From Campylobacter portucalensis (GTDB lineage Bacteria > Campylobacterota > Campylobacteria > Campylobacterales > Campylobacteraceae), in assembly GCF_009690845.1 (NCBI RefSeq), contig NZ_VWSJ01000027.1, positions 37,403 to 101,402 on the forward strand: DNA of 64,000 nucleotides, given 5' to 3'. Made by a program: the position numbers and the translations under genes. Position 1 is the stretch's first letter. Every line of letters begins with the position of its first letter. Shown here in pieces: positions 17,827 to 26,939 of this stretch. The notes beneath the pieces were generated by a model. It worked only from the letters and a program-made list of their open reading frames with translations. It searched no databases and had not been told where the DNA came from.

Positions 17827-19236
17827 ATGAAAGCAGCAGTTTTAGTTGATATCGCTGGTAAGCAAAATTATATTTTTAGCTCAAATAAGCTTAGGGATAT
17901 AGCAGGAGCTAGTGAGATTATTAGGAGGGTTACCGATAAAGATTATATAAAAGAAAAAATGAGTTTAGATAAAATTGATGGAAATTTTGGTGGCGGAAAT
18001 GCACTAATTTTCTTTGATAACGAAAAAGAAGCAAAAGAGTTTATAAATAGATATTCTAAATTTCTACTTAAAAACTATCCATCTTTGGTTGTTTATTTTG
18101 GGCTAAATCCAGTTTTTGAAGAAAGTAACTTTAAAGAAAGTAATAGTAAAACTCATCAAATTTTAGAAGATATTAAAAATAGCTTTTATCCACTATCTCA
18201 AGGTTTATCGTTAGGGCTTGAAGAGCTTTGCCCAAATAGTGATTTTCCAGCGACGGGCAAATTTGATGAGCTAAGAAATTCTCACATAAGCAAAGCTACA
18301 TATATCAAACAAAAAATGGCAGATGATAGTAATAAGAATTTTTCAAAATTATTAAGTGAAGTTTTGGGTGATTATAAATTCTCAACAGAGCTTGATAAAA
18401 TCATCCATAATGATAAATCATTTATCGCTGTAGGGCATATAGACGCAAATGATTTAGGTAAAAAGGTTAAAAATTTAAAAACAAGAGATGACTATAAAGA
18501 GTTTTCAAAAAATATTGATAATGGTATGCAAATAGCTTTAAAAGAAACCGTAAGAAAGCTAATAGAAAATTTAGATAAATTTAGTTTTGCAGATATTAAA
18601 AATTTAGAAATAAAAGATAAGATTCTTCCATTTCGCCCTATTGTTTTAAGTGGTGATGACTTTACTTTTGTAAGCGAAGGAAGGCTTGGAGTTTGGATAG
18701 CAAAAACTTTTATAAATGAGCTTTCAAGAATTAAATTTGGAAAAGAAAATGAGCCTTTATATGCAAGTGGTGGAGTTGCTATCGTTAAGGGAAAAACACC
18801 ATTTTTTAGAGCTTATGAGATAGCTGAAGAGTTAGCTACGAGCGCTAAAAAGATCACAAGAAAAGATGAAAAAATAAAAACAAGCTTAGATTTTATCATC
18901 ACTTCATCCAATATTTTAGGTGATTTAGACTTTTTAAGAGAAAAATATTACACTAGAAATGATACGAAGCTTTTTAATGAAGGTTTTAGCGATGATGATT
19001 TTAATAAGCTTTTAAATTTAATGAATGATTTAAAACAAATTTCAAAAACAAAAATTATGAAATTAAGAGATTTACTTCTTCAAAGTAGAGAAAATACTCA
19101 AAAATATCTTGAAATTTATTGTGATTCAAAGCTTTTAAATAATGGCGAAATAGAAAATGAAAAGATGCTGCTTGAAGCTATTGAGCTATTAAATTTTTAC
19201 CCTTTATTAGGAGAAAAATATGACAAAATTAGTTAA
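17827..19236 (+). CDS. cas10: Cas10, short form lacking an HD nuclease domain (type III-D)
   Basis: Cas10 is the large effector subunit that makes cyclic oligoadenylate when target RNA is bound. The 469 residues start directly with the first Palm domain (AAVLVDIAGKQNYIFSSNKL, RDIAGASEIIRR); the usual N-terminal HD DNase domain is absent. The second Palm domain has VGHIDANDLGKK (about residue 203) and the cyclase box LSGDDFTFV (about 274), where SGDD replaces GGDD. In GGDEF cyclases, Ser at that first Gly has been seen in active enzymes, so activity is possible. A strong GGAGAG site precedes the ATG. It overlaps the next gene by 17 bases. Confidence 0.88.
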   Translation: MKAAVLVDIAGKQNYIFSSNKLRDIAGASEIIRRVTDKDYIKEKMSLDKIDGNFGGGNALIFFDNEKEAKEFINRYSKFLLKNYPSLVVYFGLNPVFEESNFKESNSKTHQILEDIKNSFYPLSQGLSLGLEELCPNSDFPATGKFDELRNSHISKATYIKQKMADDSNKNFSKLLSEVLGDYKFSTELDKIIHNDKSFIAVGHIDANDLGKKVKNLKTRDDYKEFSKNIDNGMQIALKETVRKLIENLDKFSFADIKNLEIKDKILPFRPIVLSGDDFTFVSEGRLGVWIAKTFINELSRIKFGKENEPLYASGGVAIVKGKTPFFRAYEIAEELATSAKKITRKDEKIKTSLDFIITSSNILGDLDFLREKYYTRNDTKLFNEGFSDDDFNKLLNLMNDLKQISKTKIMKLRDLLLQSRENTQKYLEIYCDSKLLNNGEIENEKMLLEAIELLNFYPLLGEKYDKIS

Positions 19237-19690
19237 AATTAAACTTTTAAGCAATGCTTTATTTAGTAATGCAAGCGGAGATGGGCTTATAGATTTAGAT
19301 AGTATTAGTGATGAATTTGGTATTTTTTATATCCCATCAAAAAGGATAAAAGGTGCATTAAGAGAGAGTGCAACTGAAATTTTGGAAATGCAAAATTTAG
19401 CTAGCGACGAGATAGAAAGGCAAATAAATACTCTTTTTGGTACGGCTAAAAATGATGGCTTAATAGAGCTTTTTGATGCACATTTAGAAAATTTTGATTT
19501 TTATAAAAAATTAAGCCTTGAATTTGGTCGAAATAGTATTTTAAATTTAAACTCACTTATTTTAAATCAAACTTCATTAGATGATAATGGAGTTGCAAAA
19601 GATGGATATTTAAGAAAACTTAGAGTTATAAAAAGCGGTCTTGTTTTTGAGATGAAAATTATTTTAAAAGATGAAAATTTAAAGACTTAA
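19220..19690 (+). CDS. csx10: Csx10-like RAMP protein, N-terminal part
   Basis: Csx10 is the Cas5-like large RAMP of type III-D effectors. This 156-residue frame has the RAMP opening (KIKLLSNALFSNASGDG) and the conserved segment YIPSKRIKGALRESA. It ends at TAA 19688, but the -1 frame continues without a gap: KDLIELSFRNLRRIGSSRNRGLGEIE, containing the glycine-rich RAMP loop, into the frame annotated from 19783. The join lies on AAATTTA in zero-frame register A-AAT-TTA, a canonical -1 slippery heptamer (19675-19681). A one-base loss is the alternative. Confidence 0.75.
   Translation: MTKLVKIKLLSNALFSNASGDGLIDLDSISDEFGIFYIPSKRIKGALRESATEILEMQNLASDEIERQINTLFGTAKNDGLIELFDAHLENFDFYKKLSLEFGRNSILNLNSLILNQTSLDDNGVAKDGYLRKLRVIKSGLVFEMKIILKDENLKT
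19675..19681 (+). promoter_or_regulatory. candidate -1 ribosomal frameshift heptamer in csx10
   Basis: The sequence AAATTTA is read as gaA-AAT-TTA in the first frame, which is the X-XXY-YYZ pattern. Slippage by -1 leads straight into AAA GAC TTA ATA and the continuation of the RAMP domain. The zero-frame stop follows two codons later (19688). No strong downstream stem was recognised by eye. Confidence 0.4.
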
Positions 19691-19782
19691 TAGAACTTAG
19701 TTTTAGGAATTTAAGGCGAATAGGAAGCAGTAGAAATAGAGGACTTGGCGAAATAGAGTGTAAAATTTGTGAAGAAAAAAAT

Positions 19783-21222
19783 GTGCAAGAAGATGATATT
19801 TTAGATGATGGTATTGTTATAAAATTAAAAGAACCAACTGCTATAACTTTAAAAAAGGGAGATAATTTTAATATAAAAAGTTATAAATATATCCCAGCTA
19901 CTACCTTAAAAGGGGCGATTTTATCTAAACTTAGTGGAGAGTTGAGAGATGAATTTGCAAAAAAAGCGATAGTAAAAAATGGATATTTGTTTGAAAATTC
20001 TAAAATTTACTACCCTGTGCCTAAAAATTTAGAAAAGTATAAATATCCTAAAAATGAAGAAGAAAAAAGCCTTGTTTTTGATAGTTTTATGCAAGGTGAT
20101 GAGAATAAAAAAAGAAGCTTAGGTGAATTTTTTAGTATAAACAATGAAGAAATTTATATTAAATCACCTAAAATAGAGAGTTTTTTTCATATGCAAAGAG
20201 ATAGGCAAAAACAAAGTAGTAATAAAAATAACGGAGCTATTTTTGCATATGAAGCACTTAGTAAAAATCAAGCTTTTAAAGCTGAGATAATTTGCGATAA
20301 TGATTTGCTTGAAAAAGTAAAAAAAGAAGTTGGAAATAATATCAAATTTGGAAGATCTAAAAATCAAGGCTACTCAAATTCTAAAATTTCCATAAATATA
20401 TCAAAAAACAGCAACTTAGATAAAAAATTGCAAGAATTTTATATGGTGTGTCAAAGTCCATTAGTTCTTTTTGATGAAAATGGTATATTTTCGCCAGATA
20501 TTTGCAGTTTTAAACGCTATTTAGAAATAGAAAAAATAGAGTCAAAAGCCAGATTTTCAAGACATAAATTTTATAAACTAGATTATAAATCTAAAATTCC
20601 TGAGGTTTTAGCTTTTGAAGTTGGAAACGTCTTTAAAATCACTTTAAAAGAGCCAATTGATGTAAGCTATCTAGAAAATGGTTTTGGGGAATTAGTAGAG
20701 CACGGTTATGGGCAAGTTAAAATTTATGAGAATTTTAATGGGCTAAATTTAAAAGAAAGCAAAAGAGAAAGTCGTGATAACAAAATAGATTTTACAAAAA
20801 TTTCAGATAGCCAAAAAGAGATAGTTTTAAAGATTTTAAAAGATAAAATTTATAGTGAGATCTTACTTGATGCGAGATACATTAAAGATGAAATCACTCA
20901 TAAAGATGAAAGCCTAACTCAAAACGAATACTCAAGATTAGAAAATACAGCCTTAAAATCTGCTAGTTTTGAAGAGTTTAAAAACGAGCTTAATAAAGCA
21001 AAGCAAAGCAATAGTGATAACAAAGAACTCACCACTTTTAATCAAAAAATCAAAGATAAATGTAAAGAATTTACTCCTTATGGGTTAGATAAGTTTTTTG
21101 AAGATAAAATCTACTCAAATTTAAAAAAAGATTTTATAGATAAATACAAAGATGAAATTCAAATAAAAGCTTTTGTAAATAAAATTCGTTACTTAAAAAA
21201 GAAGGATCAAAAAAATGCCTAG
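19783..21222 (+). CDS. csx10: Csx10-like RAMP protein, C-terminal part
   Basis: This frame is open from about 19688, so the true continuation begins before the first ATG-like codon at 19783. It encodes a second RAMP domain: KLKEPTAITLKKGD, YIPATTLKGAILSKLSGEL, then a C-terminal region with GFGELVEHGYGQVKIYEN, the glycine-rich loop. The last 150 residues are lysine/glutamate-rich helices. Fused with the preceding part the protein would be about 667 residues, a normal size for Csx10. The start of the following csm3-like gene overlaps its end by eight bases. Confidence 0.75.
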   Translation: MQEDDILDDGIVIKLKEPTAITLKKGDNFNIKSYKYIPATTLKGAILSKLSGELRDEFAKKAIVKNGYLFENSKIYYPVPKNLEKYKYPKNEEEKSLVFDSFMQGDENKKRSLGEFFSINNEEIYIKSPKIESFFHMQRDRQKQSSNKNNGAIFAYEALSKNQAFKAEIICDNDLLEKVKKEVGNNIKFGRSKNQGYSNSKISINISKNSNLDKKLQEFYMVCQSPLVLFDENGIFSPDICSFKRYLEIEKIESKARFSRHKFYKLDYKSKIPEVLAFEVGNVFKITLKEPIDVSYLENGFGELVEHGYGQVKIYENFNGLNLKESKRESRDNKIDFTKISDSQKEIVLKILKDKIYSEILLDARYIKDEITHKDESLTQNEYSRLENTALKSASFEEFKNELNKAKQSNSDNKELTTFNQKIKDKCKEFTPYGLDKFFEDKIYSNLKKDFIDKYKDEIQIKAFVNKIRYLKKKDQKNA

Positions 21223-22486
21223 AATTAAACAGAAATTTATAATCACAGCAAATTTGACAAACAAAACAGCATTTAGTATCAGTAGTGGGGATGGTGAATT
21301 TATAGATAGTATGGTGGTAAAAGATGCAAATGAAAACCCTTTTATACCAGCTACTTCACTTATAGGCGTGATAAGAAGCGAGTTTAAAAAATATGATGAT
21401 AGCTTAACTAGTGCTATTTTAGGAGATGGCGATAGTCCAAGCCAGCTTATGCTAAGTGATGCTAAGCTTATATCAAAATCAAAGATAAATATAAGAAACG
21501 GTATCAAGGTGTCAAATGTTACAGGAATTACTCAAGATGGGGCTTTATATGATTATGAAGTTGTAGGAAGCGGGGCTAAATTTAAGCTCAAAGCAGAAGT
21601 AACCATAAGAAAATCTCATAACCAAGATGATATGTATAGGGCTATTGATATATTTTATTCTATCTTGAAAAATGGGCTTTTTATAGGGGCTAAGACTATG
21701 AGTGGCTTAGGAGAGATTAAGTTTAGTGATATTAGAGTTTCAAGATATGATTTTAGCCAAAATGGAGCTTTTGAGAGCTTTTTAGATAAAAAAGAGCTTG
21801 ATAATTATAAACCAAATTTAGTTAAAAAAGAAAATGAAGAGATAAGATTTTGCCTAAATTTAGACATTAAAAACTCACTCTTGATAGGTTCAGCTTCTGC
21901 TTTAAGCGACTCTGATATAGGAAGCTTATATGAAAATAATGAGTTTTTAGCAAGTGGGACGAGCTTAAAAGGAGCTATTAGAAATAGAGCTTTAAAAATA
22001 GCTAAATTTTTAGGAGAGAATGAGAGTTTTATAGACGATCTTTTTGGTTATGTTGATGAAAAAAATAAACAGGCTAAAAAATCAAAAATACAAATAAAAG
22101 AAAGTGTCATAAATAAAGCTTTTACAAAAATCCAACAAAGAACTAAAATAGATAGATTTAGTGGCTCTACTATTGATGGAGCGTTATTTGATAGCGAGCC
22201 ACTATTTAAAGGAGATATCAGGCTTGATGTTTTGATTAAAAATCCAGATTATAAAGAAATAGGGCTTATTTTGCTAGTTTTAAAGGATTTAGCGACTTCA
22301 AAACTTGCAGTTGGTGGCGGTAAAAATGTAGGGCGTGGAGTTTTTGAAATATCAAAAGAAGATGATAGCGATAAAGATGCTAGCTTTGAAGCTTATAATG
22401 GAAATTTTAAAATTTATCAAAAAGATAAAACCTATAGCAAGGATGATTTGAATAAATTTGTAGCAAATTTAGGAGAGAAATTATGA
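21215..22486 (+). CDS. double-RAMP Csm3-like (Cas7) backbone protein
   Basis: The 423 residues contain two Csm3/Cas7 domains in tandem. Domain 1: FSISSGDGEFIDSMVVKD, then FIPATSLIGVIRSEF, where the Asp of the EFID loop is the expected target-RNA cleavage residue. Domain 2 begins LLIGSASALSDSDIGSLYE, then LASGTSLKGAIRNRALK, with the glycine-rich VGGGKNVGRGVFEI at its end. In domain 2 the Asp context is less typical. Fused Csm3 copies are known in type III-D and III-E effectors. It overlaps its neighbours by 8 and 4 bases within one operon. Confidence 0.85.
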   Translation: MPRIKQKFIITANLTNKTAFSISSGDGEFIDSMVVKDANENPFIPATSLIGVIRSEFKKYDDSLTSAILGDGDSPSQLMLSDAKLISKSKINIRNGIKVSNVTGITQDGALYDYEVVGSGAKFKLKAEVTIRKSHNQDDMYRAIDIFYSILKNGLFIGAKTMSGLGEIKFSDIRVSRYDFSQNGAFESFLDKKELDNYKPNLVKKENEEIRFCLNLDIKNSLLIGSASALSDSDIGSLYENNEFLASGTSLKGAIRNRALKIAKFLGENESFIDDLFGYVDEKNKQAKKSKIQIKESVINKAFTKIQQRTKIDRFSGSTIDGALFDSEPLFKGDIRLDVLIKNPDYKEIGLILLVLKDLATSKLAVGGGKNVGRGVFEISKEDDSDKDASFEAYNGNFKIYQKDKTYSKDDLNKFVANLGEKL

Positions 22487-22992
22487 TAAAAACGATAAAT
22501 AAAGATGAAATTTTTAATCAAATAAAAAATGGTTATGCGATTTTTTGGCTAAGAAAGAGTATCGAGTTTGCTAGAATTAGAGATTTTAAATTTGAGTTTT
22601 ATGATAGAGATATGCCAAAGTTAGATGAAATTTTAACAGCTAGAATTTTTGATGAAAACAAAGAACTTTTTATTAATAATCAAGGTAGAGATTTATTGGC
22701 AAGGCTTAGAGATGATAATGGGCTAAAAGAAGATGAAGATTATATACAAAGCGAGTTTTATTTAATGGGTTCTAAATTTGAAGAGCTTGAAAATGGATTT
22801 TGCAAATTATCAAGCAAAAGCGGAAGTGAGTTTATAATCCCGCTAGAAAATGAAAATTTTAAATTAGTAGCAGTTACTAGAAGAGATTATATATCTACAT
22901 TTAAAGACACAAATCAGGCCTTTTTCAAAGATTTTAGATTAGCAAGTATGAAAGGAGTTAAGAAATGGGAAAAGATAAACCAAAATCTGTAA
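22483..22992 (+). CDS. csx19: Csx19-type subunit of the III-D effector (TIGR03984-like)
   Basis: The 169 residues have the pattern I associate with the TIGR03984/Csx19 family: LTARIFDENKELFI in the first half and VAVTRRDYIS followed by FFKDFRLASM at the end. Csx19 is a marker of type III-D loci, always beside csx10 and csm3-like genes. Its molecular role in the effector is poorly defined. It overlaps the preceding gene by four bases (ATGA) and the next by 28 bases. Confidence 0.7.
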   Translation: MIKTINKDEIFNQIKNGYAIFWLRKSIEFARIRDFKFEFYDRDMPKLDEILTARIFDENKELFINNQGRDLLARLRDDNGLKEDEDYIQSEFYLMGSKFEELENGFCKLSSKSGSEFIIPLENENFKLVAVTRRDYISTFKDTNQAFFKDFRLASMKGVKKWEKINQNL

Positions 22993-24779
22993 AATTCAAC
23001 GCTCACGCTCCATATAATTTTGTCTCTTTGCCTAGTAAGGTGATATATCAAGACTCTATTTTGGATTTAGAATTTGACAAAGAAGGAAGAGTTGTAAAAG
23101 GCGATGGGCTTAGTAGATTTAGTGGAAATAGTGGCGAGATAGAACTAAACATAACTACAAAATCACCACTTTTTATAGGAGATAGTGGTAAAAGTAATGA
23201 TTTAAATGATTTTTTTAATGTAGATGGCGAGTATAAGATCCCAGGAAGTTCAATTAGAGGAATGATAAGAAAATTGGTTGAAATTTGTTCATACTCAAAA
23301 TTTAGTTTTTTTAATGACCATAAGTTTTATTTTAGAGATGTTGCAGGTGTGGCTGATGATAGTTTAAAAACGACATATCAAAAATTTTTAAAATATCAAG
23401 ATAGCGAAGGAGAATTACAACCTAACTCATCTCCTGGAATTTTAAGATGTAGAAATGATAGAGATTTTTATATAGTTCCAACAAAATGTGATGAAGTTTC
23501 TTATATAGATTCAAAAGCTGAAAAAAATACAAATTTAAACAGATATGAAGTAAAAAAATTAGATAAAAAATATTCAAAAGAGCAAAAAAATATGGAAATT
23601 ATTCAAAAAAATGACCGCTTTGTAGTCTATGTTGGAAAAATAGGGAATATTTTTTTAAAAGGTAGAAATATAAAAGATAATAGAAATAAAATTTGCTATA
23701 AGTTTTTTTATCCAAAAAATGAAGAAGAAAAAATAGAACTAGATTACAATAGAGATATTAAACCATATATATATGATAGTCAGAAAAAATTTAAGCAAGG
23801 AAAATTTTTAAATTTAATAGAACTAGTTAAGGACAAAAAGCAGTACCCAGATGGTATTCCTTGCTTTTATGCAATAACTAATAAAAAAAACGATCCAGAT
23901 GACAAATATAAAGAGCAGGTTTTTTTCGGCCATACTTCTTATTTTAGGATTCCTTACCAAAACAGCATTGGCGACATAATAGATAAAAATTTAAAAGATG
24001 ATAAGAGATTAGATTTAACACAAGCTATTTTTGGAAAAGATAAAGTTTTGGCTACAAGAGTGTTTTTTGAAGATGCATCGCTAAAAAATGAACCAAAATG
24101 GCTTACTAAAAATGATGTAGAGATTATTTTATCATCACCAAAACCAACTTCGTATAATCTTTATTTAGAGCAAAAAGGCGTTAAAAATGTTTCAGAGATT
24201 AAGCATTATGATAGTCAAGACGCAAAAATAAGAGGGTATAAATTCTATCATCATCAAAATTTTAATCTAAACCATCATAATGGAAAAATGAAACAAAATA
24301 CAAATGAAAATATGAAAAAGCATATCAAGCCACTTGATAGCGAAAATATTTTTAAAACAAAGATAAGGTTTGAGAGTTTAAGCGATATAGAGCTTGGAGC
24401 TTTGCTTTTTGTTTTAAATTTACCACAAAATTGCTACCATAAAATCGGTATGGCAAAACCTTTAGGATTTGGCAAGATAGAAATCAAAGCAAATTTAAAA
24501 ATTTATGATTTAGAAAAAAGATACAGCACTTTATTTGATGAAAATAGTGAGTTTTGTGAGCCAAATTTAGAAAATAGTAGCCAAAATTTTATATCTAAAT
24601 TTCAAAAGTTTATTTTAGATAAATTAGGAGAAGATAAAAAAAGCTTATGGGAAGTTGATAGATTAAAAGAGCTAGAAATTATGCTAAGAGATGATAAAAA
24701 AGCAGATTTTAGCTATATGGAACTTGGCGATTTTAAAGATAAAGATAAGATTTTACCTAAGGTAGGGGAGTTAAGATGA
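22965..24779 (+). CDS. TIGR03986-type RAMP protein of the type III-D effector
   Basis: The 604 residues begin with KFNAHAPYNFVSLPSKVIYQ, the characteristic opening of the TIGR03986 CRISPR RAMP family. A RAMP domain follows: ITTKSPLFIGDSGK, YKIPGSSIRGMIRKLVEI. The C-terminal glycine-rich loop reads KIGMAKPLGFGKIEI. It probably occupies a Csm5-like or extra Cas7 position at the end of the backbone. The middle 200 residues are lysine-rich with no recognised motif. It overlaps its neighbours on both sides (28 and 4 bases). Confidence 0.8.
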   Translation: MGKDKPKSVKFNAHAPYNFVSLPSKVIYQDSILDLEFDKEGRVVKGDGLSRFSGNSGEIELNITTKSPLFIGDSGKSNDLNDFFNVDGEYKIPGSSIRGMIRKLVEICSYSKFSFFNDHKFYFRDVAGVADDSLKTTYQKFLKYQDSEGELQPNSSPGILRCRNDRDFYIVPTKCDEVSYIDSKAEKNTNLNRYEVKKLDKKYSKEQKNMEIIQKNDRFVVYVGKIGNIFLKGRNIKDNRNKICYKFFYPKNEEEKIELDYNRDIKPYIYDSQKKFKQGKFLNLIELVKDKKQYPDGIPCFYAITNKKNDPDDKYKEQVFFGHTSYFRIPYQNSIGDIIDKNLKDDKRLDLTQAIFGKDKVLATRVFFEDASLKNEPKWLTKNDVEIILSSPKPTSYNLYLEQKGVKNVSEIKHYDSQDAKIRGYKFYHHQNFNLNHHNGKMKQNTNENMKKHIKPLDSENIFKTKIRFESLSDIELGALLFVLNLPQNCYHKIGMAKPLGFGKIEIKANLKIYDLEKRYSTLFDENSEFCEPNLENSSQNFISKFQKFILDKLGEDKKSLWEVDRLKELEIMLRDDKKADFSYMELGDFKDKDKILPKVGELR

Positions 24780-26158
24780 AGATAATATCTTTTGAACGAA
24801 CAGTGCTAACGCCTAATACTTCTTTATATTTAGCAGGAGAGTGCGAAAAAGTTATCAAAAATGACGAATATAAAACAGCTACAGAAGCATTGATTAAATC
24901 AAATCCTAATGCTAATATAGTAATTTTACACTCTATAAATTTTAAAGAAGCTCCAACTTATCCAAAAGAGTGTAAAATTTTGGATTATTTTGATGATTAT
25001 AAAAAGCTTTTTTCAACTATTTCAGATGAAATTTAAAAAGATGATAAAATTATTATAGACATAACTCACTCTATGAGAGATGCTGCTTTTATGGGCTTTT
25101 TGTTAGCTCTTTTGAATAGAAATAAAGCAAAAATAGAAATCATTTACGCTGAACAAATTAGCGAAATGGGAAAACCACGTGTTTTTGAGTTTAAATTTCT
25201 GACTGAATATGTTAATATAATTGATTTTTTCTTCGTATTAAAAAGTTTTAATGAATTTGTAAAGATCCCATACAGCGATACAGAGGATTTATTGTATTTG
25301 AAATTAAAAGATTTTAGTGAAAGTCTTTTATCAAATCAAATTTTAAAGTGTACTACAAAATACCCAGATTTAAAAAACGAACTAATATCTCGTCAAAATA
25401 GTGACCTTTATTTTTTAAAAAATGAAATTTCAGAAGTTTTGAATGATATAGAATTTTTTGAAAATATTAGCAAAAAAGAGCGATACGAAGTTTATTATAA
25501 AATTTCAAAATTTTTATATAATAAGAACTATTTTTTAAATACTTCGAACTTTTTAATAGAGGCTTTACATATGTATTTTTTTAAATATTTAAAAAAATAT
25601 ATTATTTCCAAAAACAGCTTAGAGCCAAATTATGAAGTTTTGCAACTTTGTTTGAATTTTATAAATCAAGGAACTTTAAATGATAAAAACTATGAAATAA
25701 AACCACCTTGTGATTATTTTATAGAGTTAAATAGTGCTGTTTTTATGCAATTGGCAGATTTTAGAAGGAAAATAGGAGAGATAAGACATGAACTTTCTCA
25801 CATAAGTACGAAGAACATAAGTCTTAAGAGTGAGCTTAAAATCCTTTTAGGTGATTTTGAAAATTTAGTTTTAAAAGAAGATATTTTAAGTAACTTAGTA
25901 GAGATAGTAGATGAAGAGCGAGTTAAAGATTTTACAAGCTATCATTTAGAAAAATTTGCTACTCAAGTGCGAAACAAAACTTTAACTAAAAATATAAAAA
26001 CAGATACAGTAAAAAATAAACTTTTAGATTTTTATAATGGTAAACTATCAAAAACAGATGAGTGTTATGATCTTTTTAAAACTAATAACAAAAGTAAAAT
26101 TCTAGCCCTAAATTTAAAAAATAAAGAATTATATTTCAATCCAAATTTAAAGGAGTAA
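24776..26158 (+). pseudogene. second CARF-HEPN ribonuclease (Csx1/TM1812-like), interrupted by an in-frame stop
   Basis: A single frame runs from 24776 to 26158 but contains TAA at 25034-25036 (codon 87). Before it: MKIISFERTVLTPNTSLYLAG and NANIVILHSINFKEAPTY. After it: KDDKIIIDITHSMRDAAFMG, the CARF signature D-x-T-H-S-x-R, and the HEPN motif RHELSH (R-x4-H) about residue 338. The stop would arise from CAA by one C-to-T change, and no homopolymer is involved. A product starting at 25073 would lack most of the CARF domain. It sits between the last RAMP gene and csx20. Confidence 0.8.
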
Positions 26159-26159
26159 A

Positions 26160-26540
26160 ATGAAACTTTTTTTGTTTTTTTCACATAAATTAACAGATGA
26201 GCAAATCATAGATGCAAAAAACTCACTAAAAATCAGTGAGTTTGTAAATTTACCAAGTGATTTGCAAGCTAATTTCTCTCAAGTTCCAGCTGAATTTGGA
26301 GAAAATGAGCTTTTAAATTATGCAAAATCTTTTTTTGAATATTTAGATAAAAATGCCAAAAGTGAGGATTTTGCTTTGATACAAGGAGATTTTGGGCTTA
26401 CATTTTTGCTAGTAAAATTTTGCTTAGAAAATGACATTACTCCACTTTATGCAACAACAAAAAGAGATGTTGTTATTAATGAGAATGGATTAAAAACAAG
26501 TATATTTAAACACGTAAAATTTAGAAAATATGTAATTTAA
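26160..26540 (+). CDS. csx20: Csx20, predicted CARF-family ring nuclease
   Basis: The 126 residues match the Csx20 family over their whole length: KLFLFFSHKLTDEQIIDAK, SEFVNLPSDLQANFSQVP, then LIQGDFGLTFLLVKFC and the terminal SIFKHVKFRKY. Csx20 proteins are small CARF-related proteins predicted or shown to degrade cyclic oligoadenylate and so limit the response. The gene follows the broken CARF-HEPN gene by one base, behind AAAGGAG, and closes the operon. Confidence 0.85.
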   Translation: MKLFLFFSHKLTDEQIIDAKNSLKISEFVNLPSDLQANFSQVPAEFGENELLNYAKSFFEYLDKNAKSEDFALIQGDFGLTFLLVKFCLENDITPLYATTKRDVVINENGLKTSIFKHVKFRKYVI

Positions 26541-26939
26541 TTAAATTTATGGTTTTAAATTTAAGCGATAGCAATTAGAAATAAATTTATAGTGGTGGGT
26601 TCACTAGGACTATCAAATATCATAAAATATCACATTTTATGGGACATAGAATAAAATATATCAAATAATTACTCCAAAAATTACCATATTAGCTTATTTG
26701 TATTGTTTATAATTTATTTATTTTTTACAAGTTATAATTAGTTGTTTTTTATTGTCAAAAATCTACTAATACACTTACGAAAGTATAAAGGAAGGGGAAC
26801 TATTGTCTTTTGAAAAAGAAACAAAACCAGGATAATAGGTAAATCAAAATTTGGCAAAGCCAAATTTTGAACTTTTACTTGAAACATGGGGGCAAGCCCC
26901 CAAACCCCCATACCAATAAAGAAAAAATTATGTTTAAAA
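26541..26939. other. junction between CRISPR locus and island, holding the candidate oriT
   Basis: No gene of normal size. The first 280 bases are AT-rich; a GC-richer patch (GTGGTGGGTTCACTAGGAC, 26602-26620) could be an attachment remnant but does not fold as a tRNA end. A ten-codon frame (TTG at about 26805, MSFEKETKPG) follows AAGGAAGGGG. From 26828 on, a nick-like sequence and two inverted repeats are annotated separately. Confidence 0.45.
26828..26901 (-). other. candidate origin of transfer (MOBP/IncP-like)
   Basis: On the minus strand an 11-bp perfect inverted repeat with 3-base loop, CAAAATTTGGC-ttt-GCCAAATTTTG (26845-26869), is followed ten bases later by TATCCTG (26834-26828). This is the core of the RP4/VirD2-type nick consensus YATCCTG/Y, and repeat-then-nick is the layout of IncP oriT. 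The base after it is G where a pyrimidine is usual. A second hairpin, GGGGGC-aa-GCCCCC (26888-26901), lies beyond the repeat. The island's relaxase (30721) has MOBP-type histidine motifs, which fits. Confidence 0.5.

Noticed and set aside
17827..24779. Initial reading of the effector as type III-B (Cmr)
   Set aside because: Presence of Csx10-like, Csx19-like and TIGR03986-type proteins with a fused Csm3-like subunit fits III-D better; no Cmr1, Cmr5 or Cmr6 recognised.
26602..26620. Possible tRNA 3' end or attachment core (GTGGTGGGTTCACTAGGAC)
   Set aside because: No T-arm pairing, no acceptor stem and no second copy seen in the window; the island's right end lies outside.
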